A DNA stretch of 13,955 nt. Source: Oligoflexales bacterium. GTDB taxonomy: Bacteria > Bdellovibrionota > Oligoflexia > Oligoflexales > Oligoflexaceae. The DNA lies in NCBI GenBank assembly GCA_015232735.1, contig JADFZC010000028.1, positions 1 to 13,955 on the forward strand, read 5' to 3'. Below are positions 7,174 through 13,955 of this stretch, one piece after another. The translations under genes were made by a program, and so were the position numbers. Under the pieces are notes generated by a model, which was not told the origin of the DNA, did not search any database, and worked only from the letters and a program-made list of their open reading frames with translations. Each line of letters begins with the position of its first letter. The first letter of the stretch is position 1.

Positions 7174-8106
7174 CTAAATTGAATCGAGTCCCCAAACAAA
7201 GAGTTTATTCAAGGCTGAGTCAAGCGATGGATTATTGCTGATTTTTTTAATTAAGGCCATGGGATGCGTTTCTTTTGATGAAGCATACCCGATCAGGGGG
7301 ACAAGCCACTGGGCGCTTATGTTCCCCGGGATTAGAATCATAACATCTTCAAGATTTAATCTCTTCATCATGGATTTTATGCCATACATAAGCACTTCAG
7401 GGCTTGCTGCACCCCATTCATGAATAACACCCGTCATATCGTAGCCTTTTCCGATTATACAATATCCTTGAATTTTGTCTCCTTCAGTGCATATGAATAA
7501 TTCCATGGCTGGAATATTGAGCAGTTTTTTGAATTCCTGCATGCTTCTTTCAAGAAAGGCTTCAGTCTTGTAGCGAGTTTCAGCCAATTTATGGAGAGTT
7601 TTACTAGTAACAGCGGATTTACATGCTTGCTTAAAATTGAAGTTGCCAATTGATGGCAAGCCACCAAGCGAAGTAAGATTATATGTCACTCTAAATTCAG
7701 TCCCCAGGGTATCAAAACCGAGATTTCCATAAATTTTGAGGAGGTCACTCCACAAAATAATGGCTTCAATATTACTGTGCCGACAAACTTCCTCCAAATG
7801 CTCAAAGCATCTTCTCATATAACCATAGCCTCGAAAATTGGGGTTTGTAGCGACATTTCCAACAAGACCTATCTTGAAACTTGTCGAGGTATCTCTGTCA
7901 TGAAGCACTCTGGGCCATAAATTTAAATGGGATACAAGTACATTGTTAACTTTGAGACAGTAGCTGTATTTTGTATTTTTTTTATCAAGAACTATAGGAT
8001 ACTCGCTTTCGATTGGGAAAAGCGGCTGCGGGGGACGCAGTGATTCAGACAGGAGTCTGTTTCTTTCAGTTATGTCTTCCTGACTAAGGTCGCAGTAGAA
8101 TTGCAT
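7174..8106 (-). CDS. GNAT-type acyltransferase, two-domain, in flagellar cluster
   Basis: Probably transfers an acetyl (or acyl) group from acyl-CoA to an unknown amine substrate. The N-terminal half has the GNAT core: a beta-4/alpha-3 segment VGNVATNPNFRGYGYMR at residues 82-98, supplying the pyrophosphate-binding loop R-G-Y-G-Y-M (the last position of the R/Q-x-x-G-x-G/A motif is Met), and YGNLGF at 126-131, typical of motif B. The C-terminal half (about 150-310) contains GYCIIGKGYDMTGVIHEWG at about 214-232, which looks like a second, degenerate GNAT fold, as in tandem-GNAT proteins. At 310 residues it is about twice a single-domain GNAT. The ATG at 8106 has GGAGG 7 nt upstream; TTG at 8112 is an in-frame alternative. 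It points against its flagellar neighbours and converges on flagellin with a 16-nt gap. A role in flagellin modification is only positional inference. Confidence 0.75.
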   Translation of the reverse strand: MQFYCDLSQEDITERNRLLSESLRPPQPLFPIESEYPIVLDKKNTKYSYCLKVNNVLVSHLNLWPRVLHDRDTSTSFKIGLVGNVATNPNFRGYGYMRRCFEHLEEVCRHSNIEAIILWSDLLKIYGNLGFDTLGTEFRVTYNLTSLGGLPSIGNFNFKQACKSAVTSKTLHKLAETRYKTEAFLERSMQEFKKLLNIPAMELFICTEGDKIQGYCIIGKGYDMTGVIHEWGAASPEVLMYGIKSMMKRLNLEDVMILIPGNISAQWLVPLIGYASSKETHPMALIKKISNNPSLDSALNKLFVWGLDSI

Positions 8107-8223
8107 ATCCAATCCTCCGTTCCAATACGGTATACTTATAGTATTCCAGATAAATAAAATGGGGTAAACCTCAGTAGGTGAGCCTGGCCTTTATTCATAA
8201 CAAATTTGGTTTTGGAGAAAAGT

Positions 8224-9588
8224 ATGGGAAATAGAGTACCTGGAATGGTGCCTGGAAAGATATCCGGGCTTTTTGATCCAAACCTGGTCGAATCTCTGGT
8301 CAAGGCAGAAGGGATTCCTGTTGAGAATGCAAAAAAAGTGCGGGAAAAATATGTGACTGAAAGAAACGAGGTACAGACTCTTCAGAAGCTTCTATCCGAA
8401 CTCGATGTTGCTCTAAACGGGTTAAAATCAAAAGCGGATTTTTACAAGATGAAGGTGGAATCCTCGCATCCCGATATTATCGATGGAACTGTTACCGGTT
8501 ATGCAATGCCGGGAAGCTATGAATTTGAGGTCAGAGGGCTTGCAAAAGCGGAAAAGGAACTTGCCTATGGCTTCCCTGACAAGGATAAAACACCGGTAGG
8601 CTTCGGGTATATGTTAATTGAAAGAGAGGATATGGATGATTCTTTTGAAATTGTTGTGGAGCCAGGAGCAACCCTGAAGGATGTGGCAAATCAGATAAAC
8701 GATGCAGGAGCCGGTGTCAGGGCGATGATTATAAATACGAAATACAAACCTGACTCCTACAGACTTCTGGTGATAAGTGAAAAATCTGGAAATGAGGCAA
8801 GAGTGTATGTCGATGAGGATACGACCTTTCTGGAATTTAAGGAACAGGTAACTGGCAGGAATCTTGATGTGCTTTTTGAAGATGTTCCCGTGACGGATGA
8901 AGACAATAATCTGGAGGAACTTATTGATGGAGTCGTCTTTAACATTAAAAGGTCAGAGCCGGGTACAAGAGTTCAGGTAAGTATAGTGTATGACATTGAC
9001 AAGACGCTTGAAGCCATAAAGAAGTTTGTTGAGAAATACAATGCGACGATTGAATTTGTTGGAAAACAGATAGCTATTGATCCCAACACGGGAAAAGCAG
9101 GGATTCTGGCTGCTGATTCTACAATAAGGGCTGTGCAAAGGGGACTTCAAAGTGCTATTGGAAATGCATTAAATTATAATGGTAAGTACAGTACTCTTGC
9201 CGAGGTAGGGATTACGACTGATCCAAAGACAGGAAAATTAAATCTTGATGAAGCTAAAGTTCGGGGATGTCTGGCCGATAGCTATGACAGTGTAGCGTCT
9301 CTCTTTATAAGATCTGATAAAACTATGGGGTTTGCTGAAACCATGGCTGAGCGCCTCAAGGAATTAAGGGATAACCAGTTTGGTGCGGTAAAAGGGCGGC
9401 TGAGGGAAATGGACAGCAAAATAAAAAATCAGGATCAAATTATTGAGAGAAAAGAGAGGGATTTGGAAAAACGGGAAGATGCTATCAGAAGAAGGTTTAT
9501 AAATCTGGAATCCCAGCTTTCAAGTTTGAAGAGTCAAGGTGATTTTTTATCATCCAAGCTGGGAGGATCTGGAGGAGCTGGCGGCTAG
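8224..9588 (+). CDS. fliD: Flagellar filament cap FliD (HAP2)
   Basis: Forms the cap at the filament tip that guides flagellin folding and insertion. The 454-residue protein starts with the typical FliD N-terminal sequence (GKISGLFDPNLVESLVKAE, residues 11-29) and a heptad-rich helix, followed by a beta-rich segment with SYEFEVRGLAKAEK. The C-terminal FliD region (about 235-440) includes LEAIKKFVEKYNATIEFV, STLAEVGITTDPKTGKLNLD and VASLF, and ends in a long charged coiled coil (about 385-440) and a glycine-rich tail. ATG 8224 is chosen because GGAG at 8213-8216 is 7 nt upstream; an in-frame TTG at 8206 lacks an SD. It is followed 32 nt later by fliS, an arrangement common in bacteria, and is divergent from the GNAT gene across a 117-bp gap. 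Confidence 0.94.
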   Translation: MGNRVPGMVPGKISGLFDPNLVESLVKAEGIPVENAKKVREKYVTERNEVQTLQKLLSELDVALNGLKSKADFYKMKVESSHPDIIDGTVTGYAMPGSYEFEVRGLAKAEKELAYGFPDKDKTPVGFGYMLIEREDMDDSFEIVVEPGATLKDVANQINDAGAGVRAMIINTKYKPDSYRLLVISEKSGNEARVYVDEDTTFLEFKEQVTGRNLDVLFEDVPVTDEDNNLEELIDGVVFNIKRSEPGTRVQVSIVYDIDKTLEAIKKFVEKYNATIEFVGKQIAIDPNTGKAGILAADSTIRAVQRGLQSAIGNALNYNGKYSTLAEVGITTDPKTGKLNLDEAKVRGCLADSYDSVASLFIRSDKTMGFAETMAERLKELRDNQFGAVKGRLREMDSKIKNQDQIIERKERDLEKREDAIRRRFINLESQLSSLKSQGDFLSSKLGGSGGAGG

Positions 9589-9620
9589 GATGCATCAGCA
9601 GAGCAGGAAAGGATTTCCGA

Positions 9621-10133
9621 ATGAACAACCCATATAGTAAATATCAGAAAACACAGGTAACAACTGCTAGTCAGGGTAAAATCCTTTTAATGCTGTATGA
9701 AGGGGCTATAAAGTTTACAAAACAGGCTTCAGCTGCGATGAAGGATAAGAAGATCGCAGATAAAGGCAAATACATAAGTAAAGCAACAGCCATCTTATCC
9801 GAACTTATGGCTACCCTGGATTTTAAAAAGGGCGGAACTCTTGCTGAAGACTTGGAAAATTTATACATTTTTATGATTGATAAACTTATAGAAGGAAATA
9901 TCAATAACGATCCTGCTTGTCTGGATGTGGTGGAAAATCTTTTGAAAACCCTTTATACGGCATGGAAAGATGTAATAGAATATCCGAGACCGGATGGCGT
10001 GCCATCGGAGAGATTACAACCGGAGCAGTATAAGAAATGGCTTGAAGCCAATGCATCGTCCCAAAATGCTCAAATTGCTGAAAAAGAGGTTGAACCGGAT
10101 CAGAACAGGTCCAAATTGAAGTTGATGGCCTGA
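9621..10133 (+). CDS. fliS: Flagellin export chaperone FliS, with C-terminal tail
   Basis: Cytoplasmic chaperone that binds the disordered C-terminus of flagellin and delivers it to the export gate. Residues 1-120 show the FliS helical bundle: NPYSKYQKTQVTTASQGKIL at 3-22, LMLYEGAIKFTKQA at 23-36, a central SELMATLDFKKGGTLAEDLENLYIFM and the final VVENLLKTLYTAWKDVIE. The protein is 170 residues, about 40 longer than a usual FliS, with a polar tail (121-170) of low complexity rich in Q, E, S and K. An SD (GGAAAGGA at 9606-9613) lies 7 nt from the ATG. It is 32 nt behind fliD and probably in the same transcript. The function of the tail is unknown. Confidence 0.93.
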   Translation: MNNPYSKYQKTQVTTASQGKILLMLYEGAIKFTKQASAAMKDKKIADKGKYISKATAILSELMATLDFKKGGTLAEDLENLYIFMIDKLIEGNINNDPACLDVVENLLKTLYTAWKDVIEYPRPDGVPSERLQPEQYKKWLEANASSQNAQIAEKEVEPDQNRSKLKLMA

Positions 10134-10316
10134 TTGTGTTTCATTAGCGGAATCAGTTGTACAGGGTGAAAATTTTTCTTATACAGCCTGAAAGAATTAC
10201 CTATCCAATCTATGATTTTTCTCAACAATCCCCGATGTGAAAAACAGAATGGTAAATTAAAGTAAATGGCACCTTGCTATTTATTTCACGGATAAAAAGA
10301 ATTTCGGAGGAAAATT

Positions 10317-11639
10317 ATGGGAATTACACAGGCTCTTTATACTGGTGTCACCGGTTTGAATGTCATGAGTGACAGTATGTCTGTTGTAGCAAATAACATA
10401 GCCAACGCGAATGCGAAAGGCTTTAAGTACGACAGACCTGAGTTTGATGATCTGGTATCCCAGGATTTGTCGAGTTCCAGTGGAAATTCACAGCTAGGAA
10501 GGGGGGCAAGGCTCTCAAATGTGCGAACGATTCATACACAAGGGGGACTTGCTGTTACAGACAGGCTGACTGATTTGGCCATTCAGGGAAATGGCTTTTT
10601 TATAATTAATAATCCTTTGGGGGAGAAACAGGAGTCCGGGGGATATTTTTATACCCGGGTCGGATCTTTTATGTTTGACAAGGACGGATATCTTTCAGAC
10701 GCGGCAGGTGGGAGGCTACAGGGTTATATTGCGGATCAAAATGAGAGAATCGGGACCAGGCTTGAAAGCGTGAAGGTAGCGACGAATAATCTTGCTCCCA
10801 AGGCGACGTCAAAAGTCATGATGAATTTGAATTTGGATACCAGAATTGAGGTAAATAAAGAAAAATTTGATATCGAAAAACCACAGGATACTTCGGATTA
10901 TGTCAATACGGTCAATGTTTTTGACAGCCATGGAAACAAGCATGCAATGACGACATATTTCAAGCGGATTGAGGATGATGAGGGCATTTCCTGGGAGTGG
11001 CATGGGACGGTGGATGCTTCTGAAGTAACTGATGCGAAGAAGGGTGCCAAGATAAAAGAGATAGCATCCGGCAAGGTCAGATTTACAACTGCGGGACTTC
11101 TTCTTGAGAATGAGCTTTATGAGTCTAACGCCAATTTTACCAAGGGAGCAAATCCTGAACAGAAAATTGAAATTGACTTTGGAAGGAACGTCGGAAAGGA
11201 CAAGGGTAACGGGGTTGGCTCGGCTACATCTGTAGCGGCAGATTCAACAACGATTTTCCACAGTCAGAATGGATATGAATCAGGAAACATAAAATCCATT
11301 GGAATTGATATGGATGGGAAGATCAAAGGTTATTATACAAATGGAGTACAAAAAATTTTGGCTTCTCTCGCCCTCGCCAGTTTTGAAAACCAGGACGGTC
11401 TTATGAAGGCCGGGCGAAATCAGTTTTTTGCCACCAATTCTTCCGGAGCAGCGAGGGTTGGCAGACCTCAAACCGGAGTCAGAGGAGCGATTTACTCCTC
11501 TACTCTAGAGGAATCAAATGTTGATCTTGCAGGTCAGTTTGTCAATATGATCATGACGCAAAGAGGATTTCAGGCAAATTCCAGATCGATTACTACAACG
11601 GACAGCATGATTGAGGAAGTGGTCAATATGAAGAGATAA
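10317..11639 (+). CDS. flgE: Flagellar hook protein FlgE
   Basis: Builds the flexible hook joining the basal body to the filament; secreted by the flagellar export apparatus. The 440-residue protein begins with the axial-protein signature (ALYTGVTGLNVMSDSMSVVANNIANANAKGFK, about residues 6-37, quoted here as the conserved ANNIANAN core at 25-32), has DLAIQGNGFFII at 86-97, and NGYESG at about 318-323, the FlgE-type motif before the second conserved half. It ends with QFVNMIMTQRGFQANSRSIT, then a terminal coiled-coil helix ending NMKR, as expected for D0. A strong SD (CGGAGG at 10305-10310) is 6 nt upstream. A 183-bp gap separates it from fliS, so it may have its own promoter. The final 17 bp overlap the end of plsC on the other strand. 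Confidence 0.94.
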   Translation: MGITQALYTGVTGLNVMSDSMSVVANNIANANAKGFKYDRPEFDDLVSQDLSSSSGNSQLGRGARLSNVRTIHTQGGLAVTDRLTDLAIQGNGFFIINNPLGEKQESGGYFYTRVGSFMFDKDGYLSDAAGGRLQGYIADQNERIGTRLESVKVATNNLAPKATSKVMMNLNLDTRIEVNKEKFDIEKPQDTSDYVNTVNVFDSHGNKHAMTTYFKRIEDDEGISWEWHGTVDASEVTDAKKGAKIKEIASGKVRFTTAGLLLENELYESNANFTKGANPEQKIEIDFGRNVGKDKGNGVGSATSVAADSTTIFHSQNGYESGNIKSIGIDMDGKIKGYYTNGVQKILASLALASFENQDGLMKAGRNQFFATNSSGAARVGRPQTGVRGAIYSSTLEESNVDLAGQFVNMIMTQRGFQANSRSITTTDSMIEEVVNMKR

Positions 11640-12417
11640 CATTTGCCTGATTGATAGTCTTGTCTTCAAGCAGCTGAGGACAGTTATTACAGGATGTAAT
11701 TTCATAAGAGATGGATTCTCTGATTCTGTTTATGAATTTTTCCAGCGTTTCTCCTTCCTTTTGCTTTGTAGGTGGAAGAATTTTCAAATGTACAGATGCT
11801 TTTGTTGGGATTATTGAATTTTTTTTCATCAGGTTTCTGCTTCCGATTATTGCTACAGGAATAATCGGAACGTCTGTCCCGATTGCTAACCTGAAAGCGC
11901 CAGATTTAAAATTTCCGACATCTCCTGTTTCGCTTCTGGACCCTTCTGGAAAGAAAACCATTGACACGTTTTTTCTAATCCATTCGGCACTATCTTCCAA
12001 GGCCTTTTTCTGGCTTCTTTTATTTCCCCTTTCCACAGGGACGTAGCCGGCCAGCTTCATTCCCCATCCCACGATGGGAACCTTGAAGACATCTGATTTG
12101 GAAAGCCATCTGAAAGGGAAATTGGCAGCAAGCATGACACATATGTCGACAGCGCTTTGATGGTTTCCAACGACAACCGCCGCTTTTTCACCTTCTTTTG
12201 GCAAATAGCATCTTCCCTCCATCGAGAAGGACCAGCCAGGTGTGAAATATAATACGCTTTTACCCCAGATAGTCGCAATTTTATGGCTGAAATCATTGAT
12301 GTATTTTGGATTGAAGAAAAAATTCCATATGTTGCCAGCGCATAAGAACAAAAATAACATAAAGGTAAAAATCCAGAAAAAAATCCAAAATTGAATCATT
12401 ATAAGATATCTCTTCAT
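11623..12417 (-). CDS. plsC: 1-acyl-sn-glycerol-3-phosphate acyltransferase (PlsC)
   Basis: Converts lysophosphatidic acid to phosphatidic acid at the inner membrane, the second acylation of phospholipid synthesis. The 264-residue product has an N-terminal hydrophobic segment at about residues 5-28. The four family blocks are in order: NHQSAVD with the catalytic HX4D pair H86/D91; GYVPVERGN at about 124-132 with the substrate-binding arginine; FPEGSRS at 156-162; and VPIIPVAI at 183-190. The ATG overlaps the coaBC stop as ATGA, so it is translationally coupled to coaBC. The C-terminal codons run convergently 17 bp into flgE. Close relatives acylating other lysophospholipids cannot be excluded, but the motifs fit PlsC well. 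Confidence 0.9.
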   Translation of the reverse strand: MKRYLIMIQFWIFFWIFTFMLFLFLCAGNIWNFFFNPKYINDFSHKIATIWGKSVLYFTPGWSFSMEGRCYLPKEGEKAAVVVGNHQSAVDICVMLAANFPFRWLSKSDVFKVPIVGWGMKLAGYVPVERGNKRSQKKALEDSAEWIRKNVSMVFFPEGSRSETGDVGNFKSGAFRLAIGTDVPIIPVAIIGSRNLMKKNSIIPTKASVHLKILPPTKQKEGETLEKFINRIRESISYEITSCNNCPQLLEDKTINQANVISSY

Positions 12418-13619
12418 ATTCCGTGAACTTTCATCCTGTTAATCACGTGTGATGTAATTCCCATAGATATTTCCTGTTTTCCAGTAATGATTCTTGGTTC
12501 CATGACAGAGTCATCTTGTGGGGATTTTTCAAACAGGTAGGCGCTATGCTTGTTTTCGTCAACATCGGACAGACAGTTGATTACTATCAGACTCAGGGAA
12601 TACCTTTTAATGTAGTCAGCAGCCAGTTTTTGAGCGATTTCAGGTGAAAGGACAGACTCAAGCTTGAAGCCAACTTTGATGCCGGAAGAGGGGGTGATCT
12701 TTTCAATAATTTTTGGAGTTTTTATAAATTTGACGCTAAGATTTTCCTGTGAACTTATTTTGCCCGGTAATCTCTTTTCAGGGATAAAATCCAAAACTGA
12801 AGCCGCAAAGATAGCGGCCCTGCAATCGTGATGATTTTTTTCCAGACACCTGGCTAACATTTCTTCGTTGGTTTTAATTCGGCTGAGTGATGTGCATGTG
12901 CCGGGCAGATATTGACATGGGCCGGCGATGACGTGCGTTGGAACTCCCATTCGATAAAGCTCTTCAGCAATAAGGCTTCCAAGTTTGCCACTGGAATAAT
13001 TTGAAAAATATCGCACATCGTCCACGTAACCTCGTGTCGTCCCCATGGTGAGAAGCGTGGGATAATAGTTTTTGTTTGAATTAATATTATGTGAAATGGT
13101 ATCGGCAAGTGTTTTAGGCTCTGGAAATTTGTTTTTTCCCTCTTCCTGTCTGGCTTCGAGGATTACCGCCCACCTGCCGATTTTATCAATATTCAGTTTT
13201 ACCTGAGGAGAATTTATCAGGCTGTCGTGCATGTTGGGTACAAAAAATACCGGCTTTCTCATGCCGAGATATGAAGCGATAAGGGCGGTTTCCGGTGTGT
13301 CGGTCAAACCTGAAGCCACCTTCCCCAAAATATTTGCTGAAGCGGGAGCGACAACACAAGCATCGTTAAGTGCAATGTGGGAAGCCTTTCCCGTGAAATT
13401 TCTTATGACATTCTGTGAACTGGCCCATTCAAGCGACATTTCCGTAACGAACTGACTGCCTCCTCGGGTCAACCAAGGTTGAATTTTTGCGCCGATTCTT
13501 CTGAGGGATCTGATAAAACGTACACTCTCAACAGCTCCAATAGAACCGGATACGATTACATCCAGATTAACTCCCTTTAGAGCATTTGATATTGGACAAA
13601 CTTCAAAATCTGGAAGCAT
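12414..13619 (-). CDS. coaBC: CoaBC-type protein with atypical CoaC active site
   Basis: The bifunctional CoaBC family carries out two steps of coenzyme A synthesis: CoaB ligates 4'-phosphopantothenate to cysteine and CoaC, a flavoprotein, decarboxylates the product. The N-terminal half (about residues 18-180) has the flavoprotein fold: HIALN with the catalytic-type His at about 81 and APASAN at 91-96. However, the usual PXMN motif reads PNMH at about 128-131, and the usual conserved Cys region reads EARQEEG at about 155-161 without cysteine. The C-terminal half keeps CoaB features: DVRYFSNYSSGK at 201-212, AASVLDF, a lysine at about 287 and VGFKLES at 316-322. Length 401 fits CoaBC. ATG 13619 has AAGGTGG upstream; GTG 13628 is an alternative. 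It is followed by coupled plsC. CoaB activity is likely; CoaC activity is doubtful. Confidence 0.85.
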   Translation of the reverse strand: MLPDFEVCPISNALKGVNLDVIVSGSIGAVESVRFIRSLRRIGAKIQPWLTRGGSQFVTEMSLEWASSQNVIRNFTGKASHIALNDACVVAPASANILGKVASGLTDTPETALIASYLGMRKPVFFVPNMHDSLINSPQVKLNIDKIGRWAVILEARQEEGKNKFPEPKTLADTISHNINSNKNYYPTLLTMGTTRGYVDDVRYFSNYSSGKLGSLIAEELYRMGVPTHVIAGPCQYLPGTCTSLSRIKTNEEMLARCLEKNHHDCRAAIFAASVLDFIPEKRLPGKISSQENLSVKFIKTPKIIEKITPSSGIKVGFKLESVLSPEIAQKLAADYIKRYSLSLIVINCLSDVDENKHSAYLFEKSPQDDSVMEPRIITGKQEISMGITSHVINRMKVHGI

Positions 13620-13697
13620 ATAAGCCACCTTATATTTGAGAATGCCGAGCGAAAAGACATGTTATCGTATTAGCACCGTTCATTTGGTAAAAAACTT

Positions 13698-13868
13698 TTA
13701 TTGTTTTCCTGCTCTTTGTTTCATTGCCAGTTCATTTGCATTTGGCTTGTCCAACGGCAAATTTGGCTGTGTCGAGCCGTGGAGTCTAAGATAGTTTTTC
13801 CTGCTTTTTCCACTTGCAACTTTTTTAAGAGTTTTTCTGACTTTTAAATGTCCCTTATTTGAAGTCAT
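13698..13868 (-). CDS. Small basic hypothetical protein, 56 aa
   Basis: Not recognised. It reads MTSNKGHLKVRKTLKKVA..., is very rich in lysine and arginine in residues 5-28, and ends in a polar, proline- and asparagine-containing segment (LPLDKPNANELAMKQRAGKQ). There is no hydrophobic segment, signal peptide or cysteine, so a cytoplasmic, perhaps nucleic-acid- or ribosome-binding protein is the simplest guess, resting on charge alone. The start is ATG 13868 with GGGA about 10 nt upstream, a weak SD; the stop is TAA at 13698-13700. It lies in the only open stretch of the right-hand 336 bp, in the same direction as coaBC and 78 bp upstream of it, so co-transcription is possible. The ordered composition (basic half, then a P/N-rich half) looks more like a gene than noise, but homologues would be needed to be sure. 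Confidence 0.5.
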   Translation of the reverse strand: MTSNKGHLKVRKTLKKVASGKSRKNYLRLHGSTQPNLPLDKPNANELAMKQRAGKQ

Positions 13869-13955
13869 ATAACTTAATTCCCATATTTAATTAGATACAT
13901 ATTAGATGCTATCTGAAATCCCAGATCTCTTAAGTTACTCGTCGCCTAAAAATCC

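Noticed and set aside
8146..8153. CCAGATAA upstream of fliD as a sigma-28 -10 box
   Set aside because: The expected -35 position reads ACGG, so there is no supporting -35 element.
7165..10210. ATCCAATC recurring near 7167, 8107 and 10203 in flagellar intergenic regions
   Set aside because: Three scattered octamers, one of them inside the GNAT SD-to-start spacer, show no consistent position relative to genes.
10267..10277. TGGCAC followed by TTGC upstream of flgE, suggesting a sigma-54 promoter
   Set aside because: The two elements are separated by 1 nt, not the 5 nt needed for GG/GC at -24/-12.
10288..10295. ACGGATAA upstream of flgE as a sigma-28 -10 box
   Set aside because: No TAAA lies 15-16 bp upstream; the nearest is 21 bp away, and the start would fall almost on the SD.

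Overview
The window (about 14 kb, roughly 42% GC by eye) looks like chromosomal DNA of a flagellated Gram-negative bacterium. The short flagellin beginning MGLRI, the clustering of flagellin, fliD, fliS and flgE, and a GldA/GldF/GldG-type ABC operon ending in a DUF4340 gene best fit the predatory or environmental Bdellovibrionota/Oligoflexia lineage. That placement is inferred from remembered family resemblance, and a related deltaproteobacterial-type group cannot be excluded. No IS element, phage gene, tRNA, rRNA or CRISPR array was seen. Most genes have a clear Shine-Dalgarno (SD) sequence, which helped settle the start codons.

Layout, left to right. (1) A small leftward ORF with a signal-peptide-like N-terminus lies divergent to proC (proline biosynthesis); the two share an AT-rich promoter region. 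(2) After a 248-bp leader containing dyads comes a tightly packed rightward operon: gldA-like ATPase, gldF-like permease, gldG-like auxiliary membrane protein and a DUF4340 protein. The last three junctions are 11 bp apart, overlapping by 4 bp, and overlapping by about 8 bp. The DUF4340 gene carries four perfect 15-bp repeats encoding ADKKE. (3) A flagellar region follows: flagellin behind a 282-bp AT-rich region with a sigma-28-like promoter candidate and upstream direct repeats, a leftward GNAT-type acetyltransferase, then fliD, fliS and flgE rightward. (4) A leftward group closes the window: a 56-residue basic small protein, coaBC (coenzyme A biosynthesis) and plsC (phosphatidic acid synthesis). 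The last two overlap by ATGA, and plsC runs 17 bp into the end of flgE on the opposite strand.

How the genes fit together. Flagellin, FliD (cap), FliS (flagellin chaperone) and FlgE (hook) are late or structural flagellar parts. The acetyltransferase embedded among them may modify a flagellar or other surface substrate, but that rests on position only. The Gld-like operon would form an inner-membrane ABC complex with two proteins reaching into the periplasm; its substrate is unknown. The points most worth a second look are the loss of two canonical catalytic residues in the CoaC half of CoaBC, the in-frame ADKKE repeat, the flagellin-linked GNAT protein, the organised region upstream of flagellin, and the small basic gene at the right edge.
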